A stretch of DNA of 64,000 bases, from assembly GCF_012726345.1 (NCBI RefSeq), contig NZ_PTXN01000007.1:124001-188000 (forward strand), given 5' to 3'. Below are positions 8,671 through 17,700 of this stretch, piece by piece. A program made the translations under genes and the position numbers. Within the stretch, counting starts at the first letter, position 1. Every line of letters starts with the position of its first letter. The notes beneath the pieces are model-generated. The model had not been told where the DNA came from, ran no database searches, and worked only from the letters and a program-made list of their open reading frames with translations. Source of the DNA: Marinomonas sp. UCMA 3892 (GTDB taxonomy: Bacteria > Pseudomonadota > Gammaproteobacteria > Pseudomonadales > Marinomonadaceae).

Positions 8671-9537
8671 CTAGCCTCTATTTCGCGCCATTCGGGTACT
8701 AATCAAAATGCTTGAAAAAATAAACAGCATACCAAGAATGGCGTAAATGTCAGGGACATGCCCCCAGACAACCCATCCCCAAAACCCACTAAACACCACA
8801 CCAACATAACTAACGGGAGAAACAACACTTGCTGGCGCATAGGTATAAGCCAAATTATAAAGGTACATACCAACATACAAAGTGATGGTAACCGCAGCCA
8901 CCAGAGGCCATACAGCAATAGGTAAAACCAAAGAATCCCCCTGCACTAACATCAATGGCAGAGACAATATTGTCGACACGAAAAAATACACAAATAAGGT
9001 TTCTTGCCCAGATACTTGCTGGGATAGCATTCGAGTCGTCACCATCGACAGGGCCAAGCCTATCGCGGAAATAAACCCAACAATATGCCAAGGATTTAAG
9101 TGGTCCGGTGTAGGCTGAATAACAAATGCCACTCCAATAAAACCGATTATAAGCGGTAACCAACGTGCCTTTGGTATTCTGATTTTATGCATTATGAGCA
9201 CCACAAAAGGAACACACAACGGCGCGCAGGTTCGAAGTAAAGAGGCTTCCACCAAAGGAATATGATTCAACGACCAATAATAAAAAAGAAAACCAATGAA
9301 CCCACCAAAACTGCGCAAAAAATGAATTTTCCACACGGAGAACGATCGTTTTTGCCAACGACCGCGCATTTGAGGTAGAAGTATTAAGGCACAAAATAAA
9401 CTCTGCCAGAAAACCAAGGTTGATACCGCAATCATGGTTTGAGCCTGTTTGGCTGCCAACGCAGTGAGCGACATAACAAACGCATAAGCGATTGTCATCA
9501 CAATGCCTTTCTTCAATAACTCATGATCATCCAACAC
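8671..9537 (-). CDS. EamA/DMT-family transporter 3
   Basis: The 288 residues have ten membrane helices with two EamA repeats, for example SFGGFIGFLFYYWSLNHIPLVEASLL. It is convergent with the two preceding DMT genes. Blocks such as LLRTCAPLCVPFVVL and PVSYVGVVFSGFWGWVVWG resemble RhaT/SAM-type DMT exporters of alpha- and gammaproteobacteria, but the substrate is not evident. No regulator gene adjoins it. Confidence 0.87.
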   Translation of the reverse strand: MLDDHELLKKGIVMTIAYAFVMSLTALAAKQAQTMIAVSTLVFWQSLFCALILLPQMRGRWQKRSFSVWKIHFLRSFGGFIGFLFYYWSLNHIPLVEASLLRTCAPLCVPFVVLIMHKIRIPKARWLPLIIGFIGVAFVIQPTPDHLNPWHIVGFISAIGLALSMVTTRMLSQQVSGQETLFVYFFVSTILSLPLMLVQGDSLVLPIAVWPLVAAVTITLYVGMYLYNLAYTYAPASVVSPVSYVGVVFSGFWGWVVWGHVPDIYAILGMLFIFSSILISTRMARNRG

Positions 9538-9581
9538 TAGGCCGCTCTTTGATATAAATAAAAACAGAAAGAATATTTAAC

Positions 9582-10328
9582 TCAATCAAGCGGCATTGTC
9601 GAGCAATTAGACCCTTCAATATTGGACAATCCAGAACTAGACATCCCAAGGTAACGAGAAAAAAGCGGATGAGGCTCGATTTGAGTTAAAACAGATACAG
9701 GTTCATGAGCTGTAATACGACCTTGTTCAATCAAGATAACTCGTCCGCCAACCAAACTCGCTTCTTGCGGCAAATGCGATACCAATAAGGTGGTTAATCC
9801 CAATTCTAGCGTTACATCATTTACCAAGTAGAGCATTTCTTCACGCAAGGCAGGATCCAAAGCACTAAAAGGTTCATCGAGTAACAGGATCGGTTTTTTT
9901 CGTACCAATGCTCGTGCAATAGCGACCCTTTGGGCTTGCCCTCCAGACAAAGCCTGTGGGTAGCGGCCCCCTTTATCAACAAGTTGTGTTTTTTCAAGCG
10001 CCCATTGAATTTTTGTTTTTTGCTCGCTACTCAAAGATAAAGATGGAGACAAACCAATAGCGACATTTTGCCATACTGTTAATTGCGGAAATAAATTATC
10101 ACTTTGAAACAAAGTCGATATTGGCCTTTCATAAGCAGGTAAAGAAAGCAGTGATTCGTTGTTGAAGAAAAGCTCTCCACGACCGTCTAGAAAACCACCC
10201 AACAAATGCAATAGAGTACTTTTTCCCTCACCACTACCACCAAGCAAAGTGGTGACACCAGGAAAAATCTCCACACTATAACTGGCATGGAAATTCTCCC
10301 AATCATATTGAAGGTTAATGTTTAACAC
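9582..10328 (-). CDS. thiQ: Thiamine ABC transporter, ATP-binding protein
   Basis: This is the ATPase subunit that powers uptake of thiamine and its phosphates. The 248 residues show Walker A GGSGEGKST, the signature LSGGQAQRVAIAR, and Walker B ILLLDEPFSALD. Assignment to ThiQ rather than another importer rests on its place as the third gene of thiB-thiP-thiQ behind a TPP riboswitch. Its start overlaps the end of thiP by 14 bases, implying coupled translation. Confidence 0.95.
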   Translation of the reverse strand: MLNINLQYDWENFHASYSVEIFPGVTTLLGGSGEGKSTLLHLLGGFLDGRGELFFNNESLLSLPAYERPISTLFQSDNLFPQLTVWQNVAIGLSPSLSLSSEQKTKIQWALEKTQLVDKGGRYPQALSGGQAQRVAIARALVRKKPILLLDEPFSALDPALREEMLYLVNDVTLELGLTTLLVSHLPQEASLVGGRVILIEQGRITAHEPVSVLTQIEPHPLFSRYLGMSSSGLSNIEGSNCSTMPLD

Positions 10329-11946
10329 GTGCTGTTACTCCACCAATAAAGCGAGACGAACAATAAAACAAGATCAAGCACAGAGAGATTAATACCACAG
10401 CAACACAAGCACCTTCTTCCAATCGGTAAGAGCCAATCAATTGAAATAAATATAATGGTAAAGACACCAAGCCCTGACTACCAAATAGTGCAATCACCCC
10501 CATGTCACCCAAAGAAAGCAGAAGGGCATAACCTAATGCTTGCGCAACACTTGATCGAATCAACGGCCACTCAAGACACCATCGCGACCAAGACTGAATC
10601 CCCAAGCTTAAATATACATTTCGAAACCGCCGCTCTTGCTGATACATTACTGGCATTAAAGCTCGCAGCACAAAAGGTAGCGCCATAACCGCATTAACCC
10701 ATACCACAATCCAATAACTCGACTGCAGCCCCCAACCAAAATCACGCAAAGTCAAAAACAAGCCAGTGGCAATTACCAACCCCGGCACCATTAAAATCAT
10801 ATTCCCCAAGTGCTCGATTTTGTTTGGCAAAAAAGAAAAATACTGACGCGCCATACAAAACCTCGCCAGCACACCAAAACAGACACCAAGCAACAAGCTC
10901 GTCAACGCAGCTGGAACCGCAATTTGCAACGAAACTAACACGGCATTCCACAAAGCAACAGTCTGTAATGTCTTTAAGAAAGCCGGTGAAAAAATCGGAT
11001 CAAAAATCGCCACAAAAGGCGGAATGACTAATACAAACGCACAGAGTAAAGCCAAGCAATCCGCTAACTTAGCCCAAAAAGAATCCTTAAGTGAATAACT
11101 CTTTACCGCTAACAAGCTCACATCTTGACGATTAACTGGTGCGATTCGATAAACAATAACTGCGAATAAAGTACATATGAATACCTGAAGCAAAGCTAAA
11201 AAACTGGCTTTATTGAGATCAAAATCAAATCGCAGCGCCTGATAAATTGCCACTTCCAAGGTACTAAACTTTGGCCCGCCACCTAAGCTTAACACCACAG
11301 CAAAGCTCGAGAAGCACAACATGAAAATTAGCACAAAAGCTCCAGGCAGAACCTTTTTCATGTAGTGCCATTCAATCCAACGAAAGGCTGCCCAACGAGA
11401 GAAACCTAACTGCGAAGCCTGGCGCCATTGCCCAGAAGGAATCAAATCATAGCCTTGTAGTAAAAGACGCACTGCCAGTGGCATATTAAAAAACACATGA
11501 GCTAGCAAGATACCCGTTAAACCATACAAAGGAACTTGCACCCCAAACAACTGATTCAGCCACCCTGTACGGCCATAGACAACCACCAAGCCTAAAATCG
11601 CCACAATGGTTGGCACCACCATAGAAACTGAAAACAATTGTAGTAAAGCAGATCGACCATAGAACTGGCGATGAATAAGACAGGAAGCAATAGGAATAGC
11701 AATAAGTAAGCTAATACTACTGCTTAATAGCGCTTGCCATAAGGAAAAACGTACAACCCGCCAAAGATAAGGCTGCTGCATATAGCCAAGCCAAGAGTGC
11801 AATTCACTATAACGCAAAAGAGCCGCCAAACTGGCAGCTCCCATTAACAGGAAAAAGCCAACACCTAATAGTGCTGGCAATAACCCTTTGACAGCTCGAA
11901 AGAAAAACAACTTAACGTCTATTATCGAGTCGTGGCATTTAACCAC
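10315..11946 (-). CDS. thiP: Thiamine ABC transporter, permease protein
   Basis: The 543-residue inner-membrane permease is a fused duplication of two BPD-transport domains with about twelve helices. This fits the ThiP/FbpB class, in which one chain forms the whole pore. EAA-like loops (GYDLIPSGQWRQASQLGFSR and the second around LSLGIQSWSRW) contact ThiQ. The start appears to be GTG within the last codons of thiB (25-base overlap). Neighbours and the upstream riboswitch define thiamine as substrate. Confidence 0.94.
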   Translation of the reverse strand: MVKCHDSIIDVKLFFFRAVKGLLPALLGVGFFLLMGAASLAALLRYSELHSWLGYMQQPYLWRVVRFSLWQALLSSSISLLIAIPIASCLIHRQFYGRSALLQLFSVSMVVPTIVAILGLVVVYGRTGWLNQLFGVQVPLYGLTGILLAHVFFNMPLAVRLLLQGYDLIPSGQWRQASQLGFSRWAAFRWIEWHYMKKVLPGAFVLIFMLCFSSFAVVLSLGGGPKFSTLEVAIYQALRFDFDLNKASFLALLQVFICTLFAVIVYRIAPVNRQDVSLLAVKSYSLKDSFWAKLADCLALLCAFVLVIPPFVAIFDPIFSPAFLKTLQTVALWNAVLVSLQIAVPAALTSLLLGVCFGVLARFCMARQYFSFLPNKIEHLGNMILMVPGLVIATGLFLTLRDFGWGLQSSYWIVVWVNAVMALPFVLRALMPVMYQQERRFRNVYLSLGIQSWSRWCLEWPLIRSSVAQALGYALLLSLGDMGVIALFGSQGLVSLPLYLFQLIGSYRLEEGACVAVVLISLCLILFYCSSRFIGGVTARVKH

Positions 11947-12935
11947 TCATCAATCCAAGCTTTGCGATGTTGCGCCACGTCTTTTGCTGGCAAGACTAAA
12001 CTCTTAACCGGTTTTAAAGCACTGTCAAAAGCCGCTGGTAATTTTTCATCTAGCTTAACCACGGGTAACATCCAATTCCCTGTTGCAACTGTTGATTGGA
12101 AACCTGGCTGCAAAATAAACTGCATAAAGCGCTTCGCCAAAGCCGGGTTTGGCGCATCTTTCATCATCGCTGCCACTTCGATTTGTGGGTAAAGACCTTC
12201 AGTGGCTGTAGCAGCTTTGTACTTATCATCCCCTTCCGCAACAATATGATAAGCCGGTGATGTGGTGTAACTCAAAACCACATCAGCCTCGCCTTTTAAG
12301 AACAAACTATAGGAATCAGACCAACCTTTGGTAACGGTTACAGTATGCGAAGCAAGACGCTCCCAAGCATCAGTCGCATTTTCGCCATAAACGGATTTCA
12401 TCCACAACAACAAACCAAGTCCTGGCGTACTTGTTCTTGGATCCTGATAAATCACTCGTAGATCTTGATTATCTACCACCTCTTTCAAACTAGCTGGTGG
12501 ATTTTGAAGCGTTTCAGAGTTATAAATAAAAGCGAAGTGGCCTTGATCAAAGGGCACGAAGATTTTATCCGACCAGCCACCAGCAATAGTAACAGCTGAT
12601 GTATCAACAGAATGATCCGCCAACAAACCTGTCTGTTTTGCGGCTTCCATTAGATTTAGGTCTAGCCCCAAAAGTACATCAGCTTGTGACGATTTACCTT
12701 CTAGCTGAGCACGAGACAAAATACCAACCGAAGAGTCCAACGCGACAAAATTCACTTCACAGGCACATTCTTTTTCGAAATTAGCTTTTATCTTCGGGCC
12801 TGGGCCCCAGTCGGATGCAAACGCATCATAGGTATATACATTCAGAGTCTCTGTCGCCAATGCTACAGGCGAAAGAACTACGCCAAGACTCACAACAGCC
12901 GCAGAAAAAAGAGAAGTTAACGAAAATGATTTCAA
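11922..12935 (-). CDS. thiB: Thiamine ABC transporter, periplasmic binding protein
   Basis: The 337 residues begin with a Sec signal peptide (about 1-27, ending ALA). The mature part starts TETLNVYTYDAFASDWGPGP, characteristic of ThiB/TbpA. Aromatic residues such as those in TKGWSDSYSLFLKGEADVV belong to the thiamine pocket of this family. It captures thiamine in the periplasm and delivers it to ThiPQ. It is the first gene of the operon, about 90 bases downstream of the TPP riboswitch that should control all three genes. Confidence 0.95.
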   Translation of the reverse strand: MKSFSLTSLFSAAVVSLGVVLSPVALATETLNVYTYDAFASDWGPGPKIKANFEKECACEVNFVALDSSVGILSRAQLEGKSSQADVLLGLDLNLMEAAKQTGLLADHSVDTSAVTIAGGWSDKIFVPFDQGHFAFIYNSETLQNPPASLKEVVDNQDLRVIYQDPRTSTPGLGLLLWMKSVYGENATDAWERLASHTVTVTKGWSDSYSLFLKGEADVVLSYTTSPAYHIVAEGDDKYKAATATEGLYPQIEVAAMMKDAPNPALAKRFMQFILQPGFQSTVATGNWMLPVVKLDEKLPAAFDSALKPVKSLVLPAKDVAQHRKAWIDEWLNATTR

Positions 12936-13028
12936 AGTGTCGCTCCTAAAATAAGTGAGCGGCGTACAGGGGAAATGGCAAGAATGATATTTGAGCTACT
13001 ATAAATGTCGGCAGTTCAACTTGCTATC

Positions 13029-13130
13029 TCGATTCCTACGCCAGCATGATCTGGATCAGGTTCGGTGGGTTAGCAGACAATCTGCTTCTCAGCTCTAACA
13101 TTTACTAAATGCTAAAGCACCCCATGAGAT
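13029..13130 (-). promoter_or_regulatory. TPP riboswitch (THI element)
   Basis: Read on the minus strand the segment holds the conserved THI-box blocks in order. These are GGGGTGC near the 5' end, GCTGAGA, ACCGAACCTGATC, and ATGCTGGCGTAGGAA at the 3' end. It directly precedes thiB. Binding of thiamine pyrophosphate should shut off thiBPQ, in gammaproteobacteria usually by hiding the ribosome-binding site. The identification is by motif and context. Confidence 0.95.
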
Positions 13131-13156
13131 AATGAGCGTTTATTGTAAAGAGTCGA

Positions 13157-14383
13157 TCAACGGAAGTCTATTTCAGCAAGCACTCTGGTGACTGCACCTT
13201 GATTTTTTTCTGCAAAACGCAATGCAGTTTGACCGAGACGGAAACGCTGAGACGATTGCCCCGCAAGATCCACAACTACTTTTGTCAATTGCGCTTCGTC
13301 TTGACAACGAATAGCGCCATTCACCTGCAAAAGCTGTTCAGTAATATCCATAAAATTAAAGGTATAGGGTCCAACTAAAATTGCCTTTCCAAGCAAGGCG
13401 GGCTCAATCGGATTGTGGCCACCGCGTTTAATCAAACTGCCACCAACAAAAGCCATATCAGATGCTTGATAGTAATACATCAACTCTCCCATGGAGTCGC
13501 CAATCACCACATCAAAATTAGCCCATTGATCGAGTGCCGTTTGAGTACGAAGAGCAACTCGCTCAAAAGACTGCACAGCCAAAGCCTGTACCGCTTCGAA
13601 GCGTTCAGGATGACGAGGAACCAGTACCAATAACGCATCTGGATATTTTTGTAGCAGCGCCTTATGAACGCGCAATAGCATTTCATCTTCACCTTGGTGA
13701 GTACTTCCTCCCACCCAGACAAACCTTGAACCTAACTGTCGACGCCAGTTAGCTTGAAATACTTCAGGCGGCACAGCAAGATCGAATTTAATACTTCCTG
13801 TCACTAATACTTTTTTTGCTCCCAACGCTTCAAAGCGCACTGCATCAGCTTGTGCATGCGCCAAAAAACAATCCGGTAAAGCAAATAAAGGACGCGAGAT
13901 AGCTGAAAACTTCTGATAGCGCTGGAAAGAACGCTCACTCAAACGAGCATTCACTACCTCAACACGTAGACCTCGCTTCTTAGCCAGTTGTAACAAGTTA
14001 GGCCAAAGTTCGGTTTCTACAATTAATAAATGCTTACAGGTTAGTTTTTTAAGTGCCCTTTTAACACTTGAGCGCCAGTCCATTGGCAAATATCGATGCT
14101 CAGCAAAAGGAAAGGTTTTTACCACTTGCTCTGCACCAGTTGGAGTCATGGTGGTAATTAACAGGCGCTGTGCCGGGTATTTTTCACGCCACTGAAGTAC
14201 CAAGGGGCGAACGGCAAGCACCTCGCCCACAGACGCACAGTGAATCCATAAGTCTGCTTCAACAGAAGGCCAGAAGCCAAACGCTTCTTTAGCACGATAA
14301 TGCTGATAGGTTTTCTTAAAACGCCGTATTTTCGATAAAATAACTGGAGTTAATAAGACTAATAAAGAACGGTACAGCCACAT
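13157..14383 (-). CDS. waaA: 3-deoxy-D-manno-octulosonic acid (Kdo) transferase
   Basis: WaaA adds Kdo from CMP-Kdo to lipid IVA at the inner face of the inner membrane. The 408 residues have a short N-terminal membrane anchor and the conserved WIHCASVGEV with the catalytic Glu. The C-terminal GT-B half contains FVGGSLIKRGGHNPIEPALLGKAILVGPYTFNF. The length is slightly below the E. coli enzyme. It lies two bases downstream of msbA, in an hldE-msbA-waaA run. Whether it adds one or two Kdo cannot be told. Confidence 0.96.
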   Translation of the reverse strand: MWLYRSLLVLLTPVILSKIRRFKKTYQHYRAKEAFGFWPSVEADLWIHCASVGEVLAVRPLVLQWREKYPAQRLLITTMTPTGAEQVVKTFPFAEHRYLPMDWRSSVKRALKKLTCKHLLIVETELWPNLLQLAKKRGLRVEVVNARLSERSFQRYQKFSAISRPLFALPDCFLAHAQADAVRFEALGAKKVLVTGSIKFDLAVPPEVFQANWRRQLGSRFVWVGGSTHQGEDEMLLRVHKALLQKYPDALLVLVPRHPERFEAVQALAVQSFERVALRTQTALDQWANFDVVIGDSMGELMYYYQASDMAFVGGSLIKRGGHNPIEPALLGKAILVGPYTFNFMDITEQLLQVNGAIRCQDEAQLTKVVVDLAGQSSQRFRLGQTALRFAEKNQGAVTRVLAEIDFR

Positions 14384-14385
14384 AA

Positions 14386-16176
14386 TTAAACTGGTGTCTC
14401 ACTGAATTGCTGATTATGAAGCTGCGCATAAGCACCATTCATCGCTATCAATTCACTGTGCGAACCTTGTTCAATGATCTCACCATGATCCACAACCGCA
14501 ATAATATCGGCATTTTCAATGGTCGATAAACGATGGGCAATAGCGATAGTGGTACGATTCGCCATTAGACCATCCAAGGCCATCTGAATTGCTCGCTCTG
14601 ACTCTGTATCCAATGCTGATGTTGCTTCATCCAAAATCAAAATAGGCGCATTTTTCAGGATAGCTCTAGCTATCGCAATTCGCTGCCGCTGCCCACCAGA
14701 CAAGAGAACACCGTTCTCTCCAACCATGGTATCTAGACCATGCTCCAGCTCTTGAATAAAGTCCCAAGCATTGGCTGCTTTAGCTGCTTCAATGACATCT
14801 TCCACACTGGTATCGCGCAAAAAACCATAGGCGATATTATCCCGAATCGTGCCATTAAAAAGTACAACTTGTTGATTTACTAAAGCGATATTAGAGCGAA
14901 GCTCAGTCAGCTTATAATCATTGATACGAACACCATCAATACTCAAGGAACCATCATCAATGTCGTAAAAGCGTGGAATTAAGTTCGCTATCGTGGATTT
15001 ACCACTACCAGAGCGCCCTACTAACGCTAAAGTTTTTCCAGCGGGCAAAGACAAATTAATATTTTTTAATGTCTGTTTCTCAGCTCCAGTGTATTTAAAG
15101 GACATATTATTCCACTCGATATCGCCTTTAAAGCGAGTAACTGGAGTAGTCCCTTTATCAACTTCTTCTGGCAAATCCAAGAAATCAAAAATACTGTAAG
15201 AAGCGGCAATACCTTTTTGCAATATACTGTTTACATCTGTCAGCTGACGAATAGGCTTACCTAACATACCAGCAGCAGTCAGGAAGGCGATAAAATCACC
15301 TGGAGACATATGTGAACTAATAGAAGGGCTTAAAGCAAACCAAATTAGAATCGCCATCATCAGCGCAAGAATAAACTGCACAATAGGAATATTAAGAGAT
15401 TTAGTCATCTCCATTTTTAACTGGGAACGACGGTTTTCATTCGCAGCCTTATCGAAACGTGCTATTTCATACTGGCTACCGCCAAATATTTTAACTACTT
15501 CATGCCCTTTGATCGCCTCTGATGCAACATCAGTAACTCCCCCCATAGCATTTTGGATTCGAGTGCTCAATTTGCGAAAACGCTTAGAGGCATAAGAAAC
15601 AATTAAACCAATTAAAGGCACAACCAATAAAAACAATAGGGAAAGTCGCCAGTTCATATAAATCATATAGCCTAACAGACCAACAACTGTTAAACCTTCG
15701 CGCAAAAGAACCCGTATTGCCTGAGTGATAGAGCCAATGACTTGCTCAGTATCGTATGTCAGCTTAGCAAGAAGTCGTCCTGTAGGAATAGAATGGTAAT
15801 AATTAGAGGGCAAGAGTACGAGCTTATTAAACATGCTGGTACGTAAATCAAACACCACATTATTGGCAACTTTCGCCATAAAATAGTTACCTAAGAAGGT
15901 CCCTACACCTCGAGCAATAAAAACCCCTAAGATAGCTAAAGGTATTAATAGCCGACTATCTGATATTTTACCTTCAGAAACAATGTCTACAATGTGCTTT
16001 AGTAAAGCAGCTAAAGCTGGCTCCATCGATGCATAGATGACATAACCTATTATACTAAGAACCAAATACAGCCAAGATGAGCGCACATAACCTAAAAGGC
16101 GAAAATAATTTTGCATACCAGAAACAGGAGCTTTTTGCGCCGGAGTTTCGATTTCTATATTTTCTTTATCTTGCAT
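14386..16176 (-). CDS. msbA: Lipid A export ABC transporter ATP-binding/permease protein
   Basis: MsbA is a homodimeric half-transporter that flips lipid A-core across the inner membrane. The 596 residues start with a polar N-terminus, then six helices (about 30-330), then the nucleotide-binding domain. That domain has Walker A GRSGSGKST, the signature LSGGQRQR, and Walker B ILILDEATSALD. Its stop is two bases before waaA and its start abuts hldE, so the three are one operon for lipid A-core assembly. Length and motifs are normal. Confidence 0.95.
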   Translation of the reverse strand: MQDKENIEIETPAQKAPVSGMQNYFRLLGYVRSSWLYLVLSIIGYVIYASMEPALAALLKHIVDIVSEGKISDSRLLIPLAILGVFIARGVGTFLGNYFMAKVANNVVFDLRTSMFNKLVLLPSNYYHSIPTGRLLAKLTYDTEQVIGSITQAIRVLLREGLTVVGLLGYMIYMNWRLSLLFLLVVPLIGLIVSYASKRFRKLSTRIQNAMGGVTDVASEAIKGHEVVKIFGGSQYEIARFDKAANENRRSQLKMEMTKSLNIPIVQFILALMMAILIWFALSPSISSHMSPGDFIAFLTAAGMLGKPIRQLTDVNSILQKGIAASYSIFDFLDLPEEVDKGTTPVTRFKGDIEWNNMSFKYTGAEKQTLKNINLSLPAGKTLALVGRSGSGKSTIANLIPRFYDIDDGSLSIDGVRINDYKLTELRSNIALVNQQVVLFNGTIRDNIAYGFLRDTSVEDVIEAAKAANAWDFIQELEHGLDTMVGENGVLLSGGQRQRIAIARAILKNAPILILDEATSALDTESERAIQMALDGLMANRTTIAIAHRLSTIENADIIAVVDHGEIIEQGSHSELIAMNGAYAQLHNQQFSETPV

Positions 16177-17604
16177 TTATAAATTCGCTTTTTCGATGAT
16201 AGAGGTAGTTGAGTAACCATCAACAAAAGTCAAAACTTTTACTTCTCCTCCATGAGCTAAGACATGATCTGCACCAACAATTGTTTCTATGGTGTAATCC
16301 CCACCTTTAACCAAAACATCAGGCGTTAAGAATTCAATAATTTCTTTTGGCGTGTCTTCGTCGAACCAAGTTACCCAGTCAATAGAGCCCACACCTTCAA
16401 GCACAGACATGCGGTGAATCAAGTTATTAATTGGACGTTTTTCGCCTTTAAGTCGCTTAACTGATGCATCGGTATTGACGGCAACAATTAAACGATCTCC
16501 AAGGGCTTTAGCCTGCTTCATATAAGCAATATGTCCAGGGTGAAGAATATCAAAACAGCCATTCGTAAAAACAATCTTTTCACCATTCATCTGCGCCAGT
16601 TTAATTTGCTCAAGCAGGTCTTTTGGCGAGAGCACGCCAAAATTGGTGTTATGAGAACGCTGAAACATGATGGCATCTAGTCGTTCAGCACTGATTGATG
16701 CAGTACCCAATTTTCCAACAACATAACCCGCCGCTTGGTTAGCGTATTCAACAGCATCAATAAAGCGCTTACTCGTAACATAAACCGCAGTTAAAACTGC
16801 AACAACCGTATCGCCAGCGCCCGTAACATCAAATACTTCTTTAGCAGCCGTTGCCAATGAAAAAGGAGGTTTATCATCACTCAATAAAATCAAGCCATCT
16901 TCGCCACGAGTGACCAATAATGCTTTCCAGCCAAATTGCTCACGCAGAGCTTTAGCCTTTTCTTCCAACTCTTTCGTTGAGCGGCACTTACCCACTATCG
17001 TTTCGAATTCAAGAAGGTTCGGCTTAACTAAGGTTGCTCCTTGGTAGATTGAGAAGTCATTACCTTTAGGGTCAACAAAACTAGGAACTTTCGCTGCATT
17101 TGATAATTTAATCAAAGACTGAACATCAGCAAGGCAACCCTTTGCATAGTCAGAAAAAATAACAGCATCAGACTTAGGCAAACACTCTTCGACGACTTTT
17201 GCCAATGCTTCATTCTGGGAAAGACTGTCTTCGCGTTCTTCAAAGTCCAAACGGATTAGTTGTTGATGGCGACTCATCACTCGCAATTTTGTGATGGTTG
17301 GTAAGGTTTCTGAGCGAACAAAACGACAAATTACCCCCGCATCTTCTAGGCAACGAGCCAGAACATCAGCATTTTCATCGTTGCCGACTACACCTACTAA
17401 CGTTACAGATACACCTAATTTAGCCAAACCCAATGCTACGTTTGCGGCACCACCTGGGCGATCTTCAATACTGGAAACCTTAACAACTTGAACCGGAGCC
17501 TCAGGTGAAATGCGCGAGGTGCCGCCATGCCAATAGCGATCCAACATAACATCCCCAACAACAAGGATGTGTTTATCTTTAAAATTCAAATACGAAGAGT
17601 TCAT
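16177..17604 (-). CDS. hldE: Bifunctional heptose 7-phosphate kinase / heptose 1-phosphate adenylyltransferase
   Basis: HldE phosphorylates heptose 7-phosphate and adenylylates heptose 1-phosphate on the way to ADP-heptose. The N-terminal ribokinase domain has VVGDVMLDRYW, RPGGAANVALGLAKLG and DVTGAGDTVVA. The C-terminal nucleotidyltransferase has FTNGCFDILHPGH. The start is set at the ATG at 17604, giving 475 residues and aligning with E. coli HldE. A GTG at 17634 would add ten atypical residues. Both domains are intact. hldD follows on the other strand at 18905. Confidence 0.95.
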   Translation of the reverse strand: MNSSYLNFKDKHILVVGDVMLDRYWHGGTSRISPEAPVQVVKVSSIEDRPGGAANVALGLAKLGVSVTLVGVVGNDENADVLARCLEDAGVICRFVRSETLPTITKLRVMSRHQQLIRLDFEEREDSLSQNEALAKVVEECLPKSDAVIFSDYAKGCLADVQSLIKLSNAAKVPSFVDPKGNDFSIYQGATLVKPNLLEFETIVGKCRSTKELEEKAKALREQFGWKALLVTRGEDGLILLSDDKPPFSLATAAKEVFDVTGAGDTVVAVLTAVYVTSKRFIDAVEYANQAAGYVVGKLGTASISAERLDAIMFQRSHNTNFGVLSPKDLLEQIKLAQMNGEKIVFTNGCFDILHPGHIAYMKQAKALGDRLIVAVNTDASVKRLKGEKRPINNLIHRMSVLEGVGSIDWVTWFDEDTPKEIIEFLTPDVLVKGGDYTIETIVGADHVLAHGGEVKVLTFVDGYSTTSIIEKANL

Positions 17605-17700
17605 AGGCACATAATAATCGATTTTTAGAGACACTCATCTTATCATACTCCCACACCAAGTTGGACATACCTAAAACATACGAAATAAGGCTTTTACACA

